A stretch of 64,000 nucleotides of DNA from Parabacteroides distasonis (lineage in GTDB: Bacteria; Bacteroidota; Bacteroidia; Bacteroidales; Tannerellaceae), in the NCBI GenBank assembly GCA_021531775.1, contig JAFBIU010000014.1:1-64000 (forward strand), given 5' to 3'. Position numbers and translations under genes: made by a program. The notes under the pieces were generated by a model. That model did not search any database and was not told where the DNA came from. It was given only the letters and a program-made list of their open reading frames with translations. Shown here piece after piece: positions 53,309-61,933 of this stretch (position 1 is the first letter of the stretch; every line of letters starts with the position of its first letter).

Positions 53309-55825
53309 ATGGTTGATCAAGACAGAATTATTAAGATTAACATCGAAGAGGAGATGAAGTCGGCCTACATCGACTATTCCATGTCGGTGATTGTGGCGCG
53401 CGCCCTTCCAGATGTTAGAGACGGTTTCAAGCCCGTTCATCGCCGAATCCTATTTGGTATGAACGAGTTGGGAAACACGTCTGACAAACCTTATAAGAAA
53501 TCTGCAAGAATAGTTGGTGAAGTTTTAGGTAAGTACCATCCGCATGGAGACTCATCCGTCTATTTTGCGTTGGTACGAATGGCTCAAGAGTGGTCGATGC
53601 GTTACAAGTTGGTCGATGGGCAAGGAAACTTCGGTTCAATGGATAACGATAGTCCGGCAGCCATGCGTTACACGGAAGCTCGCCTAAGCCGCATGGCCGA
53701 AGAGATGCTTCGCGACATTGAGAAAGACACGGTGGATTTCACACCGAACTTCGATGACACTTTGAAGGAGCCGGTCGTGTTGCCGACGCGTATCCCGAAC
53801 CTGCTGGTCAATGGTGCATCGGGTATTGCAGTCGGAATGGCGACCAATATGCCGACTCACAACTTGTCAGAGGTATTGGATGGTTGTATCGCCTACATCG
53901 ACAGCAAAGGCGAGATTGACATTGACGGGTTGATGGAGTTCATCAAGGCTCCCGATTTCCCGACCGGTGCCATGATCTATGGTTATGCCGGGGTCAAGTC
54001 GGCCTACGAGACCGGACGCGGACGCGTGGTACTTCGTGGCAAGGCTGAGATTGAGCAAGACGGCAACCATGAAAAGATTATCATCACGGAGATTCCGTAT
54101 CAGGTGATCAAGTCAGACCTGATCAAGAATATAGCCGACTTGGTGAATGAGAAACGTCTCGAAGGCATCTCGAATATCAACGATGAGTCGTCCAGCCGAG
54201 AAGGTGTTCGCGTCGTGGTGGATGTCAAGCGTGATGCAAACGCCAATGTGGTGCTGAACAAACTGTATAAGATGACGGCTCTGCAATCATCTTTCAGTGT
54301 CAACAACATTGCATTAGTGAACGGACGTCCGAAGTTGCTTAATCTAAAGGATCTGGTCAAGTCCTTCGTGGATCATCGCCACGAGGTGGTCATCCGACGT
54401 ACACGTTATGAACTGAAGAAGGCCGAAGAGCGTGCTCACATTCTGGAAGGATTGATCATTGCTTCGGACAATATCGATGAGGTAATTGCCATCATCAAGG
54501 CTTCGAAGAATCCGCAAGATGCCATCACCCGTTTGATGGAGCGTTTCTCACTCTCAGATATTCAGGCACGTGCCATCGTCGAGATGCGCTTGCGTCAGTT
54601 GACCGGACTGGAGCAAAGCAAGTTGCGTGCCGAATACGAGGAGATTGAAAAGTTGATTGCCCGTTTGAATGACATTCTGAACAACGACGATTTGTGTATG
54701 CAGGTGATCAAGGATGAATTGTTGGAGATCAAGAACAAATATGGTGATCCGCGAAAGACAGAGATTATCTATGCTTCTGAGGAATTGAATCCGGAAGACT
54801 TCTATGCGGACGAAGAGATGATCATCACGATCTCACATCGGGGTTACATCAAGCGTACGCCACTGAAAGAATTCCGTGCACAGGGTCGTGGCGGTGTCGG
54901 AGCCAAGGGATCGGAAACACGCGATGAAGACTTTGTCGAGCACATCTATCCGGCATCTATGCATGCAACCATGCTCTTCTTTACGGCCAAGGGTCGTTGC
55001 TATTGGTTGAAGGTGTATGAAATTCCGGAGGGTGCCAAGAATGCTAAGGGGCGTGCCATCCAGAATCTGCTCAACATCGAAGCGGATGACAAGGTGCAGG
55101 CATTCATTCGGGTGAAGAACCTGACCACCGATACCGAATTCATCAATTCACACTTCCTGCTCTTCTGCACGAAGAAGGGTGTGATCAAGAAGACTTCGTT
55201 GGAGGCCTACTCCCGTCCGCGTGCCAATGGTGTCAATGCCATTACTTTGCGTGAGGACGATGGTCTGATCCAAGTCTGTCTGACCAATGGTGAGCGTGAA
55301 GTGGTCATTGCCAACCGCAATGGTCGGGCGATCCGCTTCCATGAGAGTGCCGTCCGGGAAATGGGCCGTACTGCAGCCGGTGTTCGAGGCATGACCTTGG
55401 ACGAAGATGGCGAAGACGAAGTAGTAGGCATGATCTGCATCAAGGACAAGGAGCAAGAGAGCATCCTCGTCGTTTCTGAACAGGGTTATGGCAAACGATC
55501 TTCCATCGATGATTATCGCATCACGAACCGTGGCGGTAAGGGTGTCAAGACCATCAACATCACGGAGAAGACAGGTAAGTTAGTGGCCATCAAGAATGTG
55601 ACGGACGAGAATGACCTGATGATCATCAACAAGTCGGGTATCACCTTGCGTATGAAGGTAAATGACCTGCATGTGATCGGCCGGGCTACCCAGGGAGTTC
55701 GACTCATCAACCTGGAAAAACGGAATGATGAGATCGCTTCGGTCTGCAAGGTACTCTCGGAATCGGAAGAAGAGGCTGTCGAAGAGTCAGCCAACCAAGA
55801 GGTAGAAGACAACGATAACGAATAA
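53309..55825 (+). CDS. gyrA: DNA gyrase subunit A
   Basis: The 838-residue protein has the breakage-reunion domain with catalytic Y121 ([12 protein letters not shown]) and the C-terminal beta-pinwheel, with a GyrA-box-like [10 protein letters not shown] near 530 and an acidic tail. In the quinolone-resistance region [17 protein letters not shown], the key serine is present (S82); the position that is aspartate in E. coli (D87) is phenylalanine here (F86). With GyrB it introduces negative supercoils. It is transcribed away from clpC; TACCTTAG about 50 bases upstream is only a partial -7 match. Confidence 0.96.
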   Translation: MVDQDRIIKINIEEEMKSAYIDYSMSVIVARALPDVRDGFKPVHRRILFGMNELGNTSDKPYKKSARIVGEVLGKYHPHGDSSVYFALVRMAQEWSMRYKLVDGQGNFGSMDNDSPAAMRYTEARLSRMAEEMLRDIEKDTVDFTPNFDDTLKEPVVLPTRIPNLLVNGASGIAVGMATNMPTHNLSEVLDGCIAYIDSKGEIDIDGLMEFIKAPDFPTGAMIYGYAGVKSAYETGRGRVVLRGKAEIEQDGNHEKIIITEIPYQVIKSDLIKNIADLVNEKRLEGISNINDESSSREGVRVVVDVKRDANANVVLNKLYKMTALQSSFSVNNIALVNGRPKLLNLKDLVKSFVDHRHEVVIRRTRYELKKAEERAHILEGLIIASDNIDEVIAIIKASKNPQDAITRLMERFSLSDIQARAIVEMRLRQLTGLEQSKLRAEYEEIEKLIARLNDILNNDDLCMQVIKDELLEIKNKYGDPRKTEIIYASEELNPEDFYADEEMIITISHRGYIKRTPLKEFRAQGRGGVGAKGSETRDEDFVEHIYPASMHATMLFFTAKGRCYWLKVYEIPEGAKNAKGRAIQNLLNIEADDKVQAFIRVKNLTTDTEFINSHFLLFCTKKGVIKKTSLEAYSRPRANGVNAITLREDDGLIQVCLTNGEREVVIANRNGRAIRFHESAVREMGRTAAGVRGMTLDEDGEDEVVGMICIKDKEQESILVVSEQGYGKRSSIDDYRITNRGGKGVKTINITEKTGKLVAIKNVTDENDLMIINKSGITLRMKVNDLHVIGRATQGVRLINLEKRNDEIASVCKVLSESEEEAVEESANQEVEDNDNE

Positions 55826-55865
55826 ACATACAATAAACAGAATATTAATTTAATTTGAAAGCAAG

Positions 55866-57080
55866 ATGAAAAAAGTATTGTTCACACTCGCATTATGCGT
55901 GGCAGCAACCGCTTCTTTCGCACAGAAGAAGGCAGTAAGCGAAGCTCAGAGCATCGCTAAGGGACAGAATCCGGATTTCGGCGAGGCTCGTACTCTGATC
56001 AAAGGTGCGTTGGAAAATGCTGAGACAAAAGATGATGCCAAGACTTGGTTCGTAGCTGGCCAGATCGAAGATCAGCAGTTCAGCAACGAAAGAACAAAGC
56101 AGGTGTTGGGTCAGCAGCCGAACGAACCGGTGATGTACGGTGCCTTGTATGCGATCCTCCCCTACTTCGAGAAAGCCGTTGTGTTGGATCAGCAGCCGAA
56201 CGAAAAGGGTAAGATCAAACCTCGTTACACAAAAGACATCAAGAGCATCTTGAGTGCTAACCATGTGTATTACATCAATGGTGGTGCCTACTATTTCGAC
56301 CAGCAGAAGTATAAAGAGGCTTACGACTTCTTCGAACAGTACATCGCTATCTCTAACATGGACATCTTCAAAGATACTCCGACTGCAGCAAGAGATTCTA
56401 ACTTCATGATGGTACAGTTCTATGCTGCCGCTGCGGCTTCTTTGATGAAGGATTCTAAGTTGGCTATTGCTGCTTTGGAACGTGCAAAGGCATTTGACTA
56501 TCGTGCCAATGATGTGTACCAGTATCTTTGCTTCGAGTATGAGCAGGCTAAGGATTCTGTGAAGTTGGAACAGACATTGGAAGAGGGTATGAAGAAATTC
56601 CCCGAAGAGCCCTACTACCTGTTGAGCTTGATCAATAGCTACATCTATTCAAACCGCAACGAAAAGGCGATCGAATTCCTGGATGCCGCTATTGCAAAAG
56701 ATGGTAACAACGCTCAGTTGTATGATGTAAAGGGTCGTGTTTACGAAAACATCAAGGATTATGCCAATGCAGAAACAAACTTCCAGAAGGCGTTGGAAAT
56801 CAATCCGGAATACATCGAATCATTGACCAACTTGGGTCGTGTTTATTACAACCAGGCTGTCAACAAGAAGGATGAGGCAAATGCTTTGACTGACAAGGCT
56901 GAATATGAAAAAGCAGAGGCTGCTGCCAAGGATTTGTTCAAGAAGGCTCTTCCCTACTTCGAGAAGGCTCACAAGCTAAAACCGGATGCTCGCGACAACA
57001 TGATTGCTTTGCGTGGTATCTACTACAACTTGAACATGAACGCAGAATTCGATGCTATCGAAGCTGAAATGAATCAATAA
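55866..57080 (+). CDS. Periplasmic TPR-repeat protein
   Basis: The 404-residue protein has a signal peptide (MKKVLFTLALCVAATASFAQ) and several TPR units, clearest at KAIEFLDAAIAKDGNNAQLY, YANAETNFQKALEINPEYIE and ALPYFEKAHKLKPDARDN. Its codon use (many lysine AAG and simple TTG/GCT codons) suggests high expression. It follows gyrA by 40 bases and ends at a strong terminator, so it may be cotranscribed with gyrA. It is probably a scaffold in the periplasm; no specific partner can be named. Confidence 0.85.
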   Translation: MKKVLFTLALCVAATASFAQKKAVSEAQSIAKGQNPDFGEARTLIKGALENAETKDDAKTWFVAGQIEDQQFSNERTKQVLGQQPNEPVMYGALYAILPYFEKAVVLDQQPNEKGKIKPRYTKDIKSILSANHVYYINGGAYYFDQQKYKEAYDFFEQYIAISNMDIFKDTPTAARDSNFMMVQFYAAAAASLMKDSKLAIAALERAKAFDYRANDVYQYLCFEYEQAKDSVKLEQTLEEGMKKFPEEPYYLLSLINSYIYSNRNEKAIEFLDAAIAKDGNNAQLYDVKGRVYENIKDYANAETNFQKALEINPEYIESLTNLGRVYYNQAVNKKDEANALTDKAEYEKAEAAAKDLFKKALPYFEKAHKLKPDARDNMIALRGIYYNLNMNAEFDAIEAEMNQ

Positions 57081-57118
57081 TTCAATCGCAACTAAGTATT
57101 TTTTATTTCATGCTTTTG

Positions 57119-57157
57119 CCGGGAATAGGAGTCACATCCTATTCCCGGTATTTTTTT
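57119..57157 (+). terminator. Strong intrinsic terminator after the TPR gene
   Basis: CCGGGAATAGGA (57119-57130) pairs perfectly with TCCTATTCCCGG (57137-57148) around GTCACA, followed by TATTTTTTTA. Confidence 0.92.
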
Positions 57158-57181
57158 ATGTGCACCCCTAACTTGGTATTC

Positions 57182-57283
57182 CTAACTATGCTACTTACGG
57201 GTCGTAAATGGCATAGTTATACATCCTAAATAGCATAGTTACACATCGTAAATGGCATACTTGTGATCCGTAAATAGCCTAGG
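57182..57283. repeat. 22-bp tandem repeats preceded by an inverted copy
   Basis: Units begin at 57203 (CGTAAATGGCATAGTTATACAT), 57225, 57247 and, partially, 57268. An inverted copy lies at 57182-57200 and can pair with the first unit (TAACTATGC...TTACG against CGTAA...GCATAGTTA), leaving a 3-base loop. No gene spans it. Confidence 0.75.
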
Positions 57284-57434
57284 GTTTGCTGTCACCAATA
57301 TCACGCTCAAGGCTACCAAGGAGTTCAATATACAGGATAAGGTAGATCTTCCCGTATATGTTGCGCTTACGGCTAATCCTAAGGAGCAACACATGTACCT
57401 GACATTCGGTATAGCTATAAAACCCAAGCTATAG
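57282..57434 (+). pseudogene. 3' remnant of an outer-membrane barrel gene
   Basis: An open stretch with no start codon, directly after the 22-bp repeats, translates to GFAVTNITLKATKEFNIQDK, continues VDLPVYVALTANPKEQ and ends MYLTFGIAIKPKL then TAG (57432-57434). The 'F-x-L-P-V-x-x-x-L-x-x-N-P-x-x-x-x-x-Y-x-x-F-G-I' ending is the kind of C-terminus found in Bacteroidales outer-membrane barrel proteins. About 50 codons survive; an in-frame TGA lies at 57264-57266. The remaining bases to 57592 hold nothing I can identify apart from the downstream promoter. Confidence 0.6.
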
Positions 57435-57592
57435 CAGGTTAACAACATTCGGTCAATTCTGGGGCTCGTCTTTCGCAAGATGGGCCTCACTTGTAAATGG
57501 GAGACAGGGCATTTTGCAGCTTATAGCAAGTCGTCCTAACTTTGAAGCAAGAAAGAATGGTCGATTTTAGAATCTATATGGATTATTATCGT

Positions 57593-57600
57593 TACATTTG
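57593..57600 (+). promoter_or_regulatory. -7 box of the GH35-MFS operon
   Basis: TACATTTG is an exact match, 22 bases before ATG 57622. It overlaps the first possible start of the frame (57598), which is thereby excluded. Confidence 0.65.
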
Positions 57601-57621
57601 CAAAAAACAAAAGCATATCAC

Positions 57622-59997
57622 ATGAAGAGTTATTTTTCAAAAATGGCCGCTTGTATGGCGGCTCTCTGTCTTGGAATGACCACGTTGCATGCTGACGAGG
57701 TGAATCCTACGCAATTTGAAGTAGGGAAAAATACATTTCTTCTGAATGGACAGCCCTTCGTTGTCAAAGCAGCTGAACTGCATTATCCCCGTATTCCCAA
57801 GCCCTATTGGGAGCATCGTATCCAGATGTGTAAGGCATTGGGCATGAACACGATTTGCCTCTATGTGTTTTGGAATGCACATGAGCCACAACCGGGGCAG
57901 TTCGATTTCTCCGGGCAGAACGACTTGGCGGCCTTCTGCCGATTGTGCCAGGAAAACGGGATGTATGTCATCTTGCGTCCAGGCCCATACGTTTGTGCAG
58001 AATGGGAAATGGGTGGCTTACCCTGGTGGTTACTGAAAAAGAAAGATGTGCGATTGCGTGAAGAGGATCCCTACTTCTTGGAACGGGTGAATCTGTTTGA
58101 AGAGGCTGTAGCAGGTCAAGTGGCCGGACTGACTGTACAAAACGGGGGTCCGATCATCATGGTGCAGGTCGAGAATGAATATGGCTCGTATGGTGAGAGT
58201 AAATCGTATGTTTCGAAAGTGCGAGACATCGTCCGTCGCCATTTCGGCCATGAGATCACGCTCTTCCAATGTGACTGGTCGTCTAACTTCACCTTGAATG
58301 GGCTGGATGATCTGGTCTGGACGATGAACTTCGGTACAGGAGCCAACATCGACCAGCAGTTTGCCCGGTTGAAACAGTTGCGTCCTGACAGCCCGCTGAT
58401 GTGTAGTGAGTTTTGGAGTGGCTGGTTTGACAAATGGGGAGCCAACCATGAGACGCGTCCGGCTGCCGACATGATTGCCGGTATCGACGAAATGCTCTCC
58501 AAAGGGATCTCCTTCAGTCTTTACATGACCCACGGAGGTACCAACTGGGGCCATTGGGCAGGAGCCAACTCTCCGGGATTTGCTCCCGATGTCACTTCGT
58601 ATGATTACGATGCTCCGATCAATGAGGCTGGTCAGACAACCCCCAAGTATTGGGAATTGCGGAAGACCCTGTCCAAATATACCCAAGGCAAACGGTTGCC
58701 GAAAGTGCCGTCTGCCATTCCGACGATTACGATACCCGCTTTCCAATTTACGGAGGTAGCACCTTTGTTCAGCAATCTGCCACAACCGAAACAGGACGAG
58801 CAGATCCGGACCATGGAAGCGTATGACCAAGGTTTTGGTAGTATCCTGTATCGCACAAAACTTCCTCGCTTGGATCAACCTGCTGTGTTGCATGTCAACG
58901 AGGCACACGACTATGCACAGGTCTTTGTCGATGGCAAGTATATGGGCAAACTGGACCGACGGAATGGAGAGAAACAGCTGACTTTGCCTGCTTGTCCGGC
59001 GGGTGGTACACTGGATATTCTGGTGGAGGCCATGGGACGTATCAATTTCGGACGGGCTATCAAGGATTTCAAAGGTATCACGGATCGGGTTGAACTGATA
59101 ATCGACATTGACGGACGCTCCTTTGTCTCCAACCTGAAGCAATGGGAGGTGTTCAACTTGGAGGATCGTTATGAGAACTACCAGCAGATGAAATTCCAGC
59201 CGATTGCCGAGGCGAAAGCTACCACTGGAGAGCGTTTGCCGGGTTGCTATCGGGCTACTTTCCAGGTGAAGAAACCGGGAGATACCTTCCTGAATTTTGA
59301 GACGTGGGGCAAAGGTTTGGTCTATGTGAATGGTCATGGCATGGGACGAATCTGGGAGATCGGTCCGCAACAGACCCTGTATGTGCCGGGTTGTTGGTTG
59401 AAAGCCGGTGAGAACGAAGTGTTGGTATTCGATATTGTCGGTCCGCGCGAAACACGTTGTGAAGGTTTGCGGGAACCGTTGTTGGACCAACTGCTGGTGC
59501 AGAAGCCGTTGACACATCGCCAAGAGGGACAATCATTGGAATTGGCTTCGATCCAACCCGACTGTACGGGTGCTTTCAAGCCCGGCAACGGATGGCAGGA
59601 GGTTCGTTTCGACCAGCCCAAGCGTGGACGTTATGTATGTATAGAGGCCTTGAATGCGCATGATGCCAAAGAATTGGCCTGTATTGCAGAACTCTATCTG
59701 CTGAATGATTCTGGTGAACGCCTTTCCCGTGAACCGTGGACGGTCGATTATGCCGACAGCGAGGATGTGAGTGGTGTGAACCGTTCGGGCGACAAGCTGT
59801 TTGACCTGCAGGAATCGACCTATTGGAGTACGGAGGCTGGCTCGCCCTATCCCCACCACATTGTGATCGACTTGGGGGCAACGCATACCATCCAAGCCTT
59901 GCAGTATTTGCCCCGTATGGAAAGTGAAGTACCCGGAGGTATTCGCCAGTTCAAGGTCTATATCCAGGAGAAGCCTTTCCCCTATTCATTTAAATAA
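57622..59997 (+). CDS. GH35 beta-galactosidase with C-terminal discoidin-like domain
   Basis: The 791-residue secreted enzyme has a signal peptide (about 1-24). The GH35 catalytic barrel shows the acid/base E186 in VQVENEYGSYG and the nucleophile E263 in MCSEFWSGWFDKWG. Beta-sandwich domains follow (for example FQVKKPGDTFLNFETWGKGL), and residues from about 640 to the end resemble an F5/8 discoidin (CBM32-like) module (GRYVCIEALNAHDAKELACI, HHIVIDLGATHTIQALQYLP). It releases terminal beta-galactose from glycans, mucin or plant galactans being likely for a gut species. An MFS transporter gene follows after 3 bases. Confidence 0.92.
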   Translation: MKSYFSKMAACMAALCLGMTTLHADEVNPTQFEVGKNTFLLNGQPFVVKAAELHYPRIPKPYWEHRIQMCKALGMNTICLYVFWNAHEPQPGQFDFSGQNDLAAFCRLCQENGMYVILRPGPYVCAEWEMGGLPWWLLKKKDVRLREEDPYFLERVNLFEEAVAGQVAGLTVQNGGPIIMVQVENEYGSYGESKSYVSKVRDIVRRHFGHEITLFQCDWSSNFTLNGLDDLVWTMNFGTGANIDQQFARLKQLRPDSPLMCSEFWSGWFDKWGANHETRPAADMIAGIDEMLSKGISFSLYMTHGGTNWGHWAGANSPGFAPDVTSYDYDAPINEAGQTTPKYWELRKTLSKYTQGKRLPKVPSAIPTITIPAFQFTEVAPLFSNLPQPKQDEQIRTMEAYDQGFGSILYRTKLPRLDQPAVLHVNEAHDYAQVFVDGKYMGKLDRRNGEKQLTLPACPAGGTLDILVEAMGRINFGRAIKDFKGITDRVELIIDIDGRSFVSNLKQWEVFNLEDRYENYQQMKFQPIAEAKATTGERLPGCYRATFQVKKPGDTFLNFETWGKGLVYVNGHGMGRIWEIGPQQTLYVPGCWLKAGENEVLVFDIVGPRETRCEGLREPLLDQLLVQKPLTHRQEGQSLELASIQPDCTGAFKPGNGWQEVRFDQPKRGRYVCIEALNAHDAKELACIAELYLLNDSGERLSREPWTVDYADSEDVSGVNRSGDKLFDLQESTYWSTEAGSPYPHHIVIDLGATHTIQALQYLPRMESEVPGGIRQFKVYIQEKPFPYSFK

Positions 59998-60000
59998 AAA

Positions 60001-61152
60001 ATGAGACATAACATACTTGCACTTTATATTATCAAAGTATCGAAGTGGTTCTCTTTGGTCATGCCCATCATCGTGCTTTTTTACGAGAAGCACGGGTTGG
60101 GCATGCAAGAGGTCTTCATACTGAAAAGTGTCTATTCGGTGGCAGCAGTCGCACTGGAGATTCCCTCGGGTTATTTGGCCGATGTTTGGGGAAGACGCAA
60201 ATGCTTGATAGCCGGTTGTATGCTTTTCTTCTTGGGTTATCTATGCTACTCTTTCACCTCCACGTTTGCCGCTTTTGTCTGTGCCGAATTGTTGCTCGGT
60301 ATCGGACAAACGTTGGTTAATGGAGCTGATTCAGCCTTACTATACGACACGACACTTCATTTCGGGAAAGAGGATCAGTACCTGCGTTATGAAGGACGCA
60401 TCACCATGATCGGTAACTTTGCCGAGGCAATTGCCGGTGTGTTTGGTGGATTGTTGGCTGTCTATTCGTTACGGCTTCCTTTCTGTGCCCAAGCGGTTGT
60501 TGCTTTCAGTGGAATTCCAGCTGCTTTGCTCCTGCAAGAGTACAGCACGAAGAGCCGTACGCAAAGTCCTTTTCGAGAGATTCTCCACATCATCCACTAT
60601 TCGTTGGTCGAGAACAAGCAACTCTGTTGCAACATTTTCTTCTCGGGCATCATTGGCGCTGCGACTTTGACCATGGCCTGGTTCGTACAGCCGATTCTGA
60701 TGCATTTAGAGACACCGACCAGCTATTATGGCGTGATTTGGACCGTCCTCAATCTGACCGTCGGCATTGCCGCCTTATGGTCTGACCGTATTGACCAACG
60801 GCTCGGCATGTTCAAGATGAATACCTTGATTCTATTGGCCATTACCGGTGGTTATGCTCTGATTGCCTATCATCTGACCTATGCCGGTCTGTTGATCCTG
60901 TTTGTCTTTTACATTTTCCGGGGTATTGCCACTCCGATCTTGAAGGGGTACATCAACCAGATCACCTTTTCGGAAATGCGGGCAACGGTCTTGTCCATCC
61001 GTAATTTTATCATCCGGTTGATTTTTGCTGCTGTTGCTCCCTTCATCGGCTGGCTCAACGACTACTATTCTTTGCAGACTGCCTTGCTGGTATCAGCAGC
61101 CATTTTCTTCATTCCCGGAATCCTATTCTTAGTGCTCCAACGTAGCAAATAA
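60001..61152 (+). CDS. MFS transporter
   Basis: The 383-residue protein has about 12 predicted helices. Between helices 2 and 3 the MFS loop reads SGYLADVWGRRKCLIAG, a clear G-x-x-x-D-x-x-G-R-R signature. It starts 3 bases after the GH35 stop and shares its promoter, so it is likely to move the galactose or a related product, or to export a metabolite linked to its use. The closest well-known MFS of this size are general drug/sugar transporters, so the direction is unresolved. Confidence 0.82.
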   Translation: MRHNILALYIIKVSKWFSLVMPIIVLFYEKHGLGMQEVFILKSVYSVAAVALEIPSGYLADVWGRRKCLIAGCMLFFLGYLCYSFTSTFAAFVCAELLLGIGQTLVNGADSALLYDTTLHFGKEDQYLRYEGRITMIGNFAEAIAGVFGGLLAVYSLRLPFCAQAVVAFSGIPAALLLQEYSTKSRTQSPFREILHIIHYSLVENKQLCCNIFFSGIIGAATLTMAWFVQPILMHLETPTSYYGVIWTVLNLTVGIAALWSDRIDQRLGMFKMNTLILLAITGGYALIAYHLTYAGLLILFVFYIFRGIATPILKGYINQITFSEMRATVLSIRNFIIRLIFAAVAPFIGWLNDYYSLQTALLVSAAIFFIPGILFLVLQRSK

Positions 61153-61156
61153 AAAA

Positions 61157-61198
61157 ATAAGTACTTTTGTTCAGGTGATCCCTGACAAAAGTACTTAT
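61157..61198. terminator. Bidirectional terminator after the MFS gene
   Basis: ATAAGTACTTTTGTTCAGG (61157-61175) pairs with CCTGACAAAAGTACTTAT (61181-61198) with one mismatch. A-runs precede and T-runs follow, serving both the MFS gene and the convergent SGNH gene. Confidence 0.88.
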
Positions 61199-61228
61199 CT
61201 ATTTTTCTTCTCTTAAAATTCGTTCAAC

Positions 61229-61912
61229 TTATCGGGCAGAAAGAGTCCGCTGGATAGCCTGCTGTACCAAATCCTCCATGACCTTGTAACCCTCTAAGGT
61301 GGGGTGTACGCCATCGTGTGAATACTTCTCCGGCAAACCGTTCCGTTCATCCTTCATGGCTGTATGGTAATCGACATATTCCAATTGATGCTCTTTCGCA
61401 TACGCCTGAATCATCTTGTTCAAGGCAATCACCTTTCCAGCCGGTTCCAATCCGCGACGCCATGGAAAATCAAAGGCAGGCATGACTGAACAAAGGATGG
61501 GCTTGATGTGATTGACTTGGGCCAGTTCGACCATAGAGACAATGTTACCAAAGATCTGCTCAAGTTCGATTGCACCATTGTTCTTGGCAATGTCATTGAT
61601 ACCGGCCAAAATCACAACCGCTTTCGGTTTCAATCCGATTACATCCTGACGGAAACGCACCAACATTTCAGAAGTTGTCTGTCCGCTGATGCCCCGATCG
61701 ATATATCCGTTCTGGATAAAGAATGTAGAGTCTGCCGGCCACCAACCATCGGTAATGGAGTTGCCCATGAAGACAACCTTTGAAGGTATCTGCACCTGCT
61801 TGTTAGCCGCTGCATACCGACCAAATCCTGCCCAATCATCCCGTTGGGCAGAAAGGGTGGCGGTCATCATACAACAGGATGCCACCAAAACCATTTCTTT
61901 CCAGTTCTTCAT
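61229..61912 (-). CDS. Secreted SGNH/GDSL hydrolase
   Basis: The 227-residue protein has a signal peptide (SCCMMTATLSAQ). The four SGNH blocks are visible: S in VVFMGNSITDGW, G in GISGQTTSEM, N in AGINDIAKN, and D/H in HDGVHPTLEGYKVM. Such enzymes remove acetyl or other acyl groups from glycans or lipids. It lies 21 bases downstream of rho on the same strand; a sugar O-acetylesterase is a reasonable guess given the nearby GH35 enzyme, but they are in opposite operons. Confidence 0.88.
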   Translation of the reverse strand: MKNWKEMVLVASCCMMTATLSAQRDDWAGFGRYAAANKQVQIPSKVVFMGNSITDGWWPADSTFFIQNGYIDRGISGQTTSEMLVRFRQDVIGLKPKAVVILAGINDIAKNNGAIELEQIFGNIVSMVELAQVNHIKPILCSVMPAFDFPWRRGLEPAGKVIALNKMIQAYAKEHQLEYVDYHTAMKDERNGLPEKYSHDGVHPTLEGYKVMEDLVQQAIQRTLSAR

Positions 61913-61933
61913 ATTTCAATTCATTTTAAAAGA

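Noticed and set aside
57182-57283. Possible small CRISPR array
   Set aside because: The 22-bp units are directly contiguous with no unique spacers, diverge between copies, and no cas genes are nearby.
57239-57490. Minus-strand open frame of 83 codons upstream of GH35
   Set aside because: It is antisense to the barrel-gene remnant and includes repeat sequence, with no promoter or recognisable motif.
58030-59532. A 500-codon minus-strand open frame within the GH35 gene
   Set aside because: It mirrors the coding strand of a clear beta-galactosidase and lacks protein-like features.
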